From CBDCFV01 sp963664625 (GTDB taxonomy: Bacteria; Chloroflexota; Dehalococcoidia; Lucifugimonadales; UBA3495): a stretch of 64,000 nucleotides of DNA. Position 1 is the first letter of the stretch; the number at the start of each line of letters is the position of its first letter. The notes under the pieces were generated by a model that was given only the letters and a program-made list of their open reading frames with translations, had not been told where the DNA came from and searched no databases. Below, piece after piece: positions 43,196 to 50,169 of this stretch. Made by a program: the position numbers and the translations under genes. The stretch is from NCBI GenBank assembly GCA_963664625.1, contig OY761541.1, forward strand, positions 124,001 through 188,000, given 5' to 3'.

Positions 43196-43405
43196 TCAAG
43201 GAACAGGATCGAAGCCCCGCCCTCCCCAAGGTTGGCATCTGGCTATCCGTTTAAGTCCAAGCCAAACGCCCTTGATCGCGCCGTGTCTTTGTATAGCCTC
43301 CGCGGAGTAGTGAGAGCATGTAGGGAGATACCGGCAGGAGGATGGTATGTAAGGTGAAAGGGCGTGTTGATACAACCCAATGGCTAGGACCAAGACCTGT
43401 TTCAT
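43196..43405 (-). CDS. yidD: Membrane protein insertion efficiency factor
   Basis: A 69-residue YidD protein: LVLAIGLYQHALSPYIPSSCRYLPTCSHYSAEAIQRHGAIKG split in the usual order, with the conserved cysteines of SCRYLPTCSHY and the C-terminal RIARCQPWGGRGFDPVP. It helps YidC-dependent insertion at the inner membrane. The start codon overlaps the rnpA stop by four bases. Confidence 0.95.
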   Translation of the reverse strand: MKQVLVLAIGLYQHALSPYIPSSCRYLPTCSHYSAEAIQRHGAIKGVWLGLKRIARCQPWGGRGFDPVP

Positions 43406-43779
43406 CCAGTAGACCCCGTGACTCTACCGTTTTCCGACGGCAACCCGCTAGTGCTGATCAACCGTGTACGGCGCAAAAGGTGTTCGGTTGCCCTGCTTAA
43501 CTCCCGGTAATCGGCAGCTTCCGTTCCTCTTCTGGCGATGAAAACGGCGTCCCATCCGGGTTTCACATCAAGAAGACGCACCGCTTCCCGCAGTCTTCGT
43601 TTGACACGATTCCTTACCACGGCGTTGCCAATGCGTTTGCTGACTTGGAACCCAAAACGACTATGGTCCAGTCCATTATCAAGAACCCGGACCACCAGCA
43701 AACGATTTGCGGCGCTTCGGCCCTCTCGGTGGATTTGGGAGTACCGTTTACTTCCGGTGAGACGGAACTTCCGCTGCAT
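43402..43779 (-). CDS. rnpA: Ribonuclease P protein component
   Basis: A 125-residue RnpA with the N-terminal KFRLTGSKRYSQIHREGRS, VVRVLDN, FGFQVSKRIGNAVVRNRVKRRLREAVR (the RNR motif that contacts the RNA) and DAVFIARRGTEAADYREL. It is the protein cofactor for tRNA 5' processing. It starts 16 bp after rpmH, in the standard order. The RNA subunit gene is not in the window. Confidence 0.95.
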   Translation of the reverse strand: MQRKFRLTGSKRYSQIHREGRSAANRLLVVRVLDNGLDHSRFGFQVSKRIGNAVVRNRVKRRLREAVRLLDVKPGWDAVFIARRGTEAADYRELSRATEHLLRRTRLISTSGLPSENGRVTGSTG

Positions 43780-43795
43780 CGCTTGATGCCGCCGG

Positions 43796-43933
43796 TCATA
43801 CCGTCAGGCGATGACGCCCTTTGAACCGGCGCCGCCTCAAAACAGCGCGACCATCGGAGGTGCTGGAACGGGCCCGAAACCCGTGCACCCGGGCCCGGCG
43901 GCGTTTCTTGGGTTGATAAGTACGTTTAGGCAT
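43796..43933 (-). CDS. rpmH: 50S ribosomal protein L34
   Basis: A 45-residue, highly basic protein: MPKRTYQPKKRRRARVHGF, then RARSSTSDGRAVLRRRRFKGRHRLTV. It has the family length and motif (the G/A-rich TSDGRAVL segment normally TKNGRAVL). It is the first gene of the rpmH-rnpA-yidD-yidC-jag cluster and has a strong promoter just upstream. Confidence 0.96.
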   Translation of the reverse strand: MPKRTYQPKKRRRARVHGFRARSSTSDGRAVLRRRRFKGRHRLTV

Positions 43934-43958
43934 ATTAAGTGGAAAACCTCGATAGGGG

Positions 43959-43988
43959 ATTATATGGCCGCCCCGAATCCCCAGTCAA
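43959..43988 (-). promoter_or_regulatory. Sigma-70-type promoter of the rpmH operon
   Basis: On the minus strand: TTGACT (43983-43988), an 18-base spacer, perfect TATAAT (43959-43964), 26 bp before the rpmH start. The rest of the gap to 44173 holds only two weak DnaA-box-like 9-mers (TTATCCCAC at 44065, TGTGGATTG at 44080). Confidence 0.75.
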
Positions 43989-44173
43989 GGGAAAGATCTC
44001 TCGGTGCGGAACAATCTCATTCAGGCCTCAAGGAAATCCGTGACAAACCGTAAACCTGCCGAGGTTATCCCACCACCCGTGTGGATTGATGTAAGATAGG
44101 CCCGTCGGGGCTATGTACGGACACCGGAAGACTTTGTTCAAGTCCCATTCACGCAAGAGCACAAGGAGGCATA

Positions 44174-45733
44174 ATGGTAGACCTTTTGATTAAAGACGGA
44201 CGAGTCGTTGACGGCACCGGGCAGACCTGGTTCCGGGCCAGCATCGCCGTGTCCGGCGACACTGTCCAAGTCGTCCGGGGCGACACGTCTGCCATCGAGG
44301 CCTCACGCGTGATCGACGCCAGCAGGTACGTGGTGTGCCCTGGTTTCATCGACATGCATTCCCACTCAGACCTGATGATGCTGACCGATCCTCGCCATGA
44401 AGCCAAAATGCGACAAGGGGTCACTACCGAGGCCCTGGGAATGGACGGCTTGTCCTACGCTCCAAGCTCTCCAAACAACCTGGAGCACCTGCTGACCTAC
44501 CTGGCCGCGGTCAACGGGACGCCGCCTCCCTCAGTGCGGTGGAGCAGCGTAGCGGAGTTTCTGGACCTGCTGGACGGCAAAGCAGCCTGCAACGTGGTCT
44601 ACTTCGTTCCTCACGCGGCCATCCGGGTTGAAGCAATGGGCTGGGAGGGCCGCCTGCCCACACCCCAGGAACTGGCGCATATGCAGGACCTGGCCAGAGA
44701 GGGTATGCGCGATGGGGCATTCGGGTTCGCCACCGGACTGACGTACCCACCCGGCGCTTACAGCGACACCGATGAGCTGGTGGCGGTGTCACAAGCCGTG
44801 GGCGAGTACGGCGGGTTCTACATGACTCACTCCCGCTACACCTTGGGCGACCGATTGCTGGACCCCTTCAGAGAGGCCGTAGAGGTCGGCCGTCGCAGCG
44901 GCGTGCCGGTACACTTGTCCCACTACCACAGCCCGGTTGACGGCATGGGCCAGAGGATGCTGGACCTGGTGGACGAGAGCCGGAACGCCGGGGTGGACGT
45001 TACCTTCGACCAGTACCCCTACGCTGCCGCCAGCACCCTGCTTCACTCCCTGTTGCCCTACTGGGTCCATGCGGGAGGCCCGACGGCATTACTTGACCGG
45101 ATACAAACGCGGGAGGTCCGGGAGCGTATCGGTGACTCGGTAAATCCCATGTGGGGACTGTCCCTGGACTACTACATCTTCAGCCACTTGGGGTCGGACA
45201 AGAACAAGGAGTGGGAGGGACGTTCTCTGGAGGACCTGGCCCGGGCCCAAGGGAAGAGGATGGTGGACGCCATCTGCGACCTGCTCATAGAGGAAAACCT
45301 GGAGGTCGCATTCGTGGCCCGTACCGGCAACCCCGACAACATCCGCACCATCGTAAAGCACCCGGCCCACATGGTCGGCTCCGATGGGTTGCTCACGGGA
45401 GAGATGCCAAATCCCAGGAGCTACGGCACTTTCCCTTACGTCTTAGGCCAGTTCGTCCGCGAGGAAGGCTTGTTGCGGCTGGAAGAAGCCGTGCGGAAAA
45501 TGACCAGCATCCCCGCTCAACGCCTTGGCCTGAGCGACCGTGGCATCCTGCGCGACGGTATGAAAGCCGACATAGTAATGTTCGACCCGGACAGGATACA
45601 GGCTCTGGCGACGTTCGAAGAACCCAAGCAGTTCCCTGAAGGCATCGACTACGTGCTGGTAAACGGCCAACCCGTCATAGATAATGGGACCCACACCGGC
45701 GCCTTGCCGGGGAGGGCGCTGCGGTCGCAGTAG
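44174..45733 (+). CDS. N-acyl-D-amino-acid deacylase family amidohydrolase
   Basis: A 519-residue metal-dependent amidohydrolase of the D-aminoacylase type. The N-terminal small domain starts LLIKDGRVVDGTGQTWF, and the metal motif is CPGFIDMHSHSDLMML. GVTTEALGMDGLSYAP, the mid-barrel VHLSHYHSP, VTFDQYPYAAAST and the late GSDGLLTGEMPNPRSYGTFPYVLG follow, ending PADIVMFDPD-like (KADIVMFDPDRI). It hydrolyses N-acyl D-amino acids or related imides; substrate open. The ATG at 44174 follows AAGGAGG. Divergent from rpmH. Confidence 0.9.
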   Translation: MVDLLIKDGRVVDGTGQTWFRASIAVSGDTVQVVRGDTSAIEASRVIDASRYVVCPGFIDMHSHSDLMMLTDPRHEAKMRQGVTTEALGMDGLSYAPSSPNNLEHLLTYLAAVNGTPPPSVRWSSVAEFLDLLDGKAACNVVYFVPHAAIRVEAMGWEGRLPTPQELAHMQDLAREGMRDGAFGFATGLTYPPGAYSDTDELVAVSQAVGEYGGFYMTHSRYTLGDRLLDPFREAVEVGRRSGVPVHLSHYHSPVDGMGQRMLDLVDESRNAGVDVTFDQYPYAAASTLLHSLLPYWVHAGGPTALLDRIQTREVRERIGDSVNPMWGLSLDYYIFSHLGSDKNKEWEGRSLEDLARAQGKRMVDAICDLLIEENLEVAFVARTGNPDNIRTIVKHPAHMVGSDGLLTGEMPNPRSYGTFPYVLGQFVREEGLLRLEEAVRKMTSIPAQRLGLSDRGILRDGMKADIVMFDPDRIQALATFEEPKQFPEGIDYVLVNGQPVIDNGTHTGALPGRALRSQ

Positions 45734-45783
45734 ACCTCAACTCGTGACGCAAATCGAAGGGGCCAACGGTTCCGGAGTATGCT

Positions 45784-46026
45784 ATGAATGAGCCTTTGCA
45801 ACGGAACATACACGCGCTCATCAGAAAGTACGACGATTATTTTGTTGCCACATGCTTGAACGCATCCATCGTCACTGACGGCGCCACCCTTGACGAAACC
45901 GTGGTCAACTTGCAGGAGGCCGTGGGATTGTACTTAGAGGATGAAGACCTGGCAGAATTCGGGTTTGTTCCCGATCCAGGCATCGTGCTGACATACGAAA
46001 TAGAATCGGTCCGCATCCAGGCATAG
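45784..46026 (+). CDS. HicB-like antitoxin-fold protein, copy 1
   Basis: An 80-residue HicB-like protein: IHALIRKYDDYFVATCLNASIVTDG forms the short sheet and ATLDETVVNLQEAVGLYLEDEDLAEFG the helix; the C-terminal tail is short. It is similar throughout to the next gene, so the two are tandem duplicates. Possibly an antitoxin to the HicA protein at 46291, alone or as a heteromer. Start ATG 45784 with GGAG seven bases before it. Confidence 0.8.
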   Translation: MNEPLQRNIHALIRKYDDYFVATCLNASIVTDGATLDETVVNLQEAVGLYLEDEDLAEFGFVPDPGIVLTYEIESVRIQA

Positions 46027-46055
46027 ACGAGTGTCTATCAAAAAGGTGGCATTAC

Positions 46056-46298
46056 ATGATTAAGCCAGATACCAGCATCCGCGCTCACATCAGGAAAGGT
46101 CCGAAATGCTACGTTGCGAGATGCTCGGAAATAGCCGTCGTCACTCAAGGGTCGACTTTGGATGAAACCGTGGCCAACCTCGAAGAAGCGGTATGCCGTT
46201 TTCTGGAAGACACGGACCTCGAAGTCTATGGCTTGGTTCCAAACCCTCGTCTCGTGCTGACGATGGAAATTGACGCCATGAGTTCGGCGAGTGCCTAG
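46056..46298 (+). CDS. HicB-like antitoxin-fold protein, copy 2
   Basis: Another 80-residue HicB-like protein (IRAHIRKGPKCYVARCSEIAVVTQG, STLDETVANLEEAVCRFLEDTDLEVYG, PNPRLVLTMEI) of the same length as copy 1. It starts 29 bp after copy 1 and overlaps the hicA-like gene by eight bases, so it is the more direct antitoxin candidate. Confidence 0.82.
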   Translation: MIKPDTSIRAHIRKGPKCYVARCSEIAVVTQGSTLDETVANLEEAVCRFLEDTDLEVYGLVPNPRLVLTMEIDAMSSASA

Positions 46299-46536
46299 AT
46301 TAAGACGCTTATCCTATGGAGAAGTCGTCTCTATATTCGAATGCTACGGGTTCAGCGTAGTGTCGCAACGCGGAAGCCACGTTAAGCTTCGCCGTTTCTC
46401 CAACGTTGGTGAAGAAGAAAACCTGATGGTCCCCCGTCATCGTCAAGTTAATGTTGGCACACTCCGGTCTATCATCCGGCAGGCATCTCACTATATCCCA
46501 GAAGAATTACTTCGAGAAGATTTCTATACCGACTAA
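46291..46536 (+). CDS. hicA: HicA family toxin
   Basis: An 81-residue HicA-like mRNA interferase: RLSYGEVVSIFECYGFSVVSQ, the catalytic His in RGSHVKLRR, the strand ENLMVPRHRQVNVGTLRSII and the helix QASHYIPEELL. It is a clearer HicA than the one at 14797. GTG start at 46291 inside the end of the second hicB. The module is hicB-hicB-hicA, with two antitoxin-like genes per toxin. Confidence 0.87.
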   Translation: MPRLRRLSYGEVVSIFECYGFSVVSQRGSHVKLRRFSNVGEEENLMVPRHRQVNVGTLRSIIRQASHYIPEELLREDFYTD

Positions 46537-46549
46537 ACCGGAGGCCCCA

Positions 46550-47782
46550 ATGGACTTTGAACCGAGTTACACACCGGAACAGGAGGAGTTCCGCAAGGAA
46601 GTCCGCGAATGGCTTAAAGAAAACGTTTCACCGGGCATAACGCATCCTCCCGACCCAATCGACATCACGGAAGAGCAGTACCAACTGCGGCGCGACTTGG
46701 GGCGAGGGCTGGGAAGCAAGGGCTGGCTGTGGCCAACGGCGCCAGTGGAGTACGGAGGCGGCGGGCTGGACGTGGACCACGCGGTGGTGATCGAAGAGGA
46801 AGTGGACGCCTATGGGCTGACGGTGCCTCCCTACTACGACTCAGGCGGCAGGCTGGGCGGCGCGTCCATACTGGTGTGGGGAACCGAGGAACAGAAGCAG
46901 GCTTTTCTGCCGCAGATTTTCCGCGGCGAGGTGCGGACATGGCAGTTGCTTACCGAACCGGAAGCGGGGTCGGACTTGGCCAACGTCAAGACCTCTGCCG
47001 AGCGGGACGGCGACGATTACATAATCAACGGCCAGAAAATCTACGTCGGCAGTTCGCTGGGCGCCGACTACATGTGGACCATCACCTGCACCGACAACGA
47101 AGCGCCCCGCCACCAAAACCTGGGCTGGTTCATGATACCGTCCAACCTGCCGGGCATAACCATCCAGCCGATGGACCTGTTGATTTCCGGCGGCGAATCA
47201 GGCGCGGGTTCCGGTGTCAAGAACACGGTCTACTTCGACAACGTAAGGGTGCCGGCCTTCAACCTGGTAGGCGGCGAAAACGAGGGCTGGAAGGTTGCCA
47301 CCACCCATTTGGAGTTGGAACACGGCACCGGCGGCCGCATCGCCCGCAACTGGCTGGTGGACCACCTGTTCGACTACTGCCGCAACAACAAACGACACGG
47401 GCAGCCATTGACCAAGGACCCGGACGTGCAGGACAAGCTGGTCGACATTTACATTGAGGCAGAGATTGCTCGGTTGTTCAACCTCCGCAACTACTGGATG
47501 CGTCACAGCAAGACCAACATTACCTACGAAGGGCCGCAAGCCTCCTACTGGCGCAAGATGTCCGGCCTGCGCATGTCCCAGTCCATACTGGACATACTGG
47601 GGCCAGCGGCCCTGACCTACGATCCCCAATGGGGAGCGTCCGAAGGCCACATGGAAGCCCACCAGCGGTCGGCCATCGTGGCCATCCACCCCGGTGGGAC
47701 GGCCGACATCCAGAAGGTAATCATGGCCCGCCGCATCGGAATAGGCCGCGAGGTGCGTGAGAAAGCCGGCGCGCTGGCGTGA
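46550..47782 (+). CDS. Acyl-CoA dehydrogenase family protein, subunit A
   Basis: A 410-residue flavoprotein. ACAD signature parts: YTPEQEEFRKEVREWLKENV, LTEPEAGSDLANVKTSAERDGDDYIINGQKIY split over motif 1, VYFDNVRVPAFNLVGGENEGWKVATTHLELEH and ILDILGPAALTYDPQWG. It oxidises acyl-CoA to enoyl-CoA and passes electrons to ETF. The immediate neighbour is a second, different ACAD gene; such adjacent pairs form heterotetramers acting on bulky side chains in known cases. The ATG at 46550 follows GGAGG; the longer frame overlaps hicA. Confidence 0.9.
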   Translation: MDFEPSYTPEQEEFRKEVREWLKENVSPGITHPPDPIDITEEQYQLRRDLGRGLGSKGWLWPTAPVEYGGGGLDVDHAVVIEEEVDAYGLTVPPYYDSGGRLGGASILVWGTEEQKQAFLPQIFRGEVRTWQLLTEPEAGSDLANVKTSAERDGDDYIINGQKIYVGSSLGADYMWTITCTDNEAPRHQNLGWFMIPSNLPGITIQPMDLLISGGESGAGSGVKNTVYFDNVRVPAFNLVGGENEGWKVATTHLELEHGTGGRIARNWLVDHLFDYCRNNKRHGQPLTKDPDVQDKLVDIYIEAEIARLFNLRNYWMRHSKTNITYEGPQASYWRKMSGLRMSQSILDILGPAALTYDPQWGASEGHMEAHQRSAIVAIHPGGTADIQKVIMARRIGIGREVREKAGALA

Positions 47783-47785
47783 GAA

Positions 47786-47806
47786 GGGCAACCACAAGGG
47801 TTGCCC
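47786..47806. repeat. GGGCAACC...GGTTGCCC palindrome
   Basis: GGGCAACC-ACAAG-GGTTGCCC between the two ACAD genes, the same palindrome as at 17593-17613 including the CCTAC/CTTAC flank. It may form an intercistronic stem-loop in the ACAD operon. Confidence 0.75.
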
Positions 47807-47829
47807 CTACCATCCAGAAGGAATAAGAG

Positions 47830-48963
47830 ATGGACCTATCGTTAACCGAAGAACAGGAAATGTTCAAGTCCGCGGTGCGGAGTTTCGTCCAGCAGGAGTA
47901 CCCCAAGGAGCGGTTGCTGGAGATAGCGGCGTCGGAAGAACCGGCCACTTCGCCTCAACTGGCGCCGGGATGGCAGCAACTGTTAAATACAGGCTGGCTG
48001 GGGATCGTAGTACCGCAGGAATACGGCGGGGAAGGCGGGTCCTTCACCGACGCAGGCGTACTGTTCGAAGAACTGGGCCGGGGACCGGTGCCCGGTCCGC
48101 ACCTAAGCTCATGCGTCCTGGCGGCGTCGGCGATAATGAAGGGCGGCACCGAAGCCCAGAAGCGGGACTGGCTGCCCGCTCTGGTGCGCGGCGACCGGGT
48201 GCTGGTGCCCGCGTTGACCGAGGCGGAGTACAGCCTGGACCCGGAGGACGTGGGGACCACGGCGCGGCGGGACGGCAACGAACTCCGGATGAAGGGGACG
48301 AAGGTTTACGTCTTTGATGCCCTGTCGTCTACCCACCTGCTCTGCTCCGTTCGTTCCGACGACACCAATGAGGTTGGACTGGTGATGGTGCCCGCCAACT
48401 CGGATGGTGTGGCCATCCGACCATTGCCGGGCTTCGCGTGGAACCTGGCCGAGGTCAAGCTGGACAACGTTGCTGTGAACGAGTCAGCCATTCTCGGCGG
48501 CTCCTTTCCGGAAGGTATCGCCGCCTTGGAGCAGGCCATCGCCGATACGATCCCTCTCCTGTGCGCCTACCAAGTAGGCGCCTGCCAAGCGGTGTATGAG
48601 ATGTCGGTGGAGTACAGCCGTACCCGGATACAGTTCGGTACTCCCATTGGCCGGTTCCAGCGGGTGCAGGACCACATCATCAACCTGGTCAACCAACTTG
48701 ACGCGGCCCGCTGGACCACCTACGAGACCCTGTGGAAGCTGGACATTGGCAGGAAAGCCGCCGACAGCATCCACTTGGCCAAGGCCGTGGGCAGCGAGGC
48801 CTATTACCAAGCGTGCAACTTCGCCCACGAGGTCCACGCCGGCACCGGCAGCATGACGGAGTACGGCCTCACCCTGCACACGGCCGCGTCCCGCACGCTA
48901 TATCATTACCTTGGCGACCCGCGCTACCACCGGCGCAAACTGGCGGCGGCGCTGGGGCTGTAA
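47830..48963 (+). CDS. Acyl-CoA dehydrogenase family protein, subunit B
   Basis: A 377-residue ACAD. Motifs: LTEEQEMFKSAVRSFVQQEYP, GWLGIVVPQEYGGEGGSFTDAGVLFEELGRGP, ALTEAEYSLDPEDVGTTARRDGNELRMKGTKVYV, then YEMSVEYSRTRIQFGTPIGRFQRVQDHI (FAD/dimer segment) and the ending YHYLGDPRYHRRKLAAALGL. It pairs with the preceding gene. A diverged second version of its last 20 codons lies at 49685-49747, beyond a toxin-antitoxin pair. ATG 47830 after AAGGAATAAGAG. Confidence 0.9.
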   Translation: MDLSLTEEQEMFKSAVRSFVQQEYPKERLLEIAASEEPATSPQLAPGWQQLLNTGWLGIVVPQEYGGEGGSFTDAGVLFEELGRGPVPGPHLSSCVLAASAIMKGGTEAQKRDWLPALVRGDRVLVPALTEAEYSLDPEDVGTTARRDGNELRMKGTKVYVFDALSSTHLLCSVRSDDTNEVGLVMVPANSDGVAIRPLPGFAWNLAEVKLDNVAVNESAILGGSFPEGIAALEQAIADTIPLLCAYQVGACQAVYEMSVEYSRTRIQFGTPIGRFQRVQDHIINLVNQLDAARWTTYETLWKLDIGRKAADSIHLAKAVGSEAYYQACNFAHEVHAGTGSMTEYGLTLHTAASRTLYHYLGDPRYHRRKLAAALGL

Positions 48964-49036
48964 TTGGGCTAACCAAACAAATATGAGACACCTGCGGCTG
49001 ATTATGGGAAGGCCGCCGTCGCAGGTAGGTAGGTAC

Positions 49037-49360
49037 ATGGAAATGCAATCCTTGGACCAGCACATCGAATCAACGCCGGGCATATCGGGTGGAAGACCTC
49101 GCATTGCCGGGCATAGAATCACAGTAGAAAATATAATCCTATGGCATGAGCGCGCCGGAATGACCGCAGACGAAATCGCCACCGATTATGATTTGACACT
49201 GGCTGACGTTTACGCGGCGTTGGCGTATTACTTCGACCACCGTCAAGAGATAGACCAATCCATCGAGGATGGCGAGCGGTTCGTGAAAACCTTGGGCGGC
49301 AACGCCAACTCCAAGCTGCTGGAAAAGCTCGGTACACCTATGCCTGATGGCGAGGATTAG
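49037..49360 (+). CDS. DUF433 family antitoxin
   Basis: A 107-residue protein with the DUF433 core: ISGGRPRIAGHRITVENIILWHERAGMTADEIATDYDLTLADVYAALAYYFDH, read in blocks, which is a winged-helix-like fold usually paired with DUF5615 toxins. The C-terminal tail (QSIEDGERFVKTLG) probably wraps the toxin. It overlaps the toxin gene by 14 bases. The ATG at 49037 lies after GTAGGTAGGTAC; earlier in-frame codons overlap the ACAD end. Confidence 0.85.
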   Translation: MEMQSLDQHIESTPGISGGRPRIAGHRITVENIILWHERAGMTADEIATDYDLTLADVYAALAYYFDHRQEIDQSIEDGERFVKTLGGNANSKLLEKLGTPMPDGED

Positions 49361-49676
49361 ATTCTACACGGATGAGAACGTATCGAAAGCCGTAGTTATG
49401 GGACTTCGCCGCAGGGGAGTAGACGTACTGAGCGTTCCCGAGGCAGGGACTTTGGGAGAATCGGACGAAGAACACTTGAGACTCGCTGAATCTGCCGGAC
49501 GTGTCATCTTCACTCAAGACCGTGATTTCCTACGCTTGGCGGCTGCTGGAGCTCGTCACGCAGGAATTGTTTATGCACCTCAAAGCCGCTCGGTAGGTCG
49601 GTTAATCTTTGGACTCACGCTAATCCATCAAGTATTGGAACCGGACGATATGACTGACCATATCGAATATATTTGA
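49347..49676 (+). CDS. DUF5615 PIN-like toxin
   Basis: A 109-residue PIN-like (Mut7-C-type) protein: RIRFYTDENVSKAVVMGLRRRGVDVLSV split at the early Asp-Glu, LGESDEEHLRLAES, and VIFTQDRDFLRLAAAGARHAGIVYAP with the acidic pair of the predicted nuclease site. It is predicted to be an RNase toxin held by the DUF433 protein. The pair sits between a complete ACAD gene and an ACAD 3'-end remnant. Confidence 0.85.
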   Translation: MARIRFYTDENVSKAVVMGLRRRGVDVLSVPEAGTLGESDEEHLRLAESAGRVIFTQDRDFLRLAAAGARHAGIVYAPQSRSVGRLIFGLTLIHQVLEPDDMTDHIEYI

Positions 49677-49684
49677 CATCGACT

Positions 49685-49747
49685 TACCACTACCTGGGCG
49701 ACATACGGTACCACCGATGCAAACTGGCGGAAACCCTGGGGCTTTAA
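49685..49747 (+). pseudogene. Remnant of an acyl-CoA dehydrogenase 3' end
   Basis: The 21 codons read YHYLGDIRYHRCKLAETLGL and a stop, matching the last residues YHYLGDPRYHRRKLAAALGL of the ACAD at 47830-48963, with similar base sequence (for example CACCG.TGCAAACTGGCGG against CACCGGCGCAAACTGGCGG). Nothing upstream in this frame continues the homology, so it is only a tail. It flanks the DUF433/DUF5615 pair on the far side. Confidence 0.85.
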
Positions 49748-49758
49748 CGAGCTTGGAC

Positions 49759-50169
49759 ATGGGAACGAGCAACATCATCCCTTCAATGCGCTACCGGGAC
49801 GCTCCCACTGCAATCGAGTGGCTCTGCAACGTATTCGGGTTTCGCAAGCACTTGGTGGTGGCAGGCGAGAACGGCGTGATCGCCCATGCTCAACTCGTTT
49901 TGGGCAACGGGATGATCATGGTTGGTTCAGGCGCCGACGACGAGTATGGACGGATGGTCTCTCCTCCCGGAAAAGACGGCATCAACACCCAGTCCTGTTA
50001 TATCGTCATAGAAGAGATCGACGCCCACTACAACCACGCGGTAGGTTGCGGCGCAGAGATTGTCATGGAAATTGCCGACCAAGGCTATGGTGGCCGCCTG
50101 TATTCCGCCCGGGACCCTGAAGGGCACCTGTGGAATTTCGGCTCCTATGATCCTTGGGATGAGTCTTGA
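49759..50169 (+). CDS. VOC (glyoxalase/bleomycin resistance) family protein
   Basis: A 136-residue vicinal-oxygen-chelate protein: MRYRDAPTAIEWLCNVFGFRKHL, VIAHAQLVLGNGMIMVGS, SCYIVIEEIDAHYNHAVGCGAEI and GRLYSARDPEGHLWNFGSYDP. The fold has paired beta-alpha-beta-beta-beta units; His and Glu positions (HAQL, GHLW) suit metal binding. Role unknown. Start ATG 49759 without a clear ribosome site. Its last 107 bases overlap the end of recQ on the other strand. Confidence 0.87.
   Translation: MGTSNIIPSMRYRDAPTAIEWLCNVFGFRKHLVVAGENGVIAHAQLVLGNGMIMVGSGADDEYGRMVSPPGKDGINTQSCYIVIEEIDAHYNHAVGCGAEIVMEIADQGYGGRLYSARDPEGHLWNFGSYDPWDES

Noticed and set aside
44065..44088. Replication origin upstream of rpmH
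   Set aside because: Only two poor 9-mers, no AT-rich unwinding stretch and no dnaA. Kept only as a low-interest remark.
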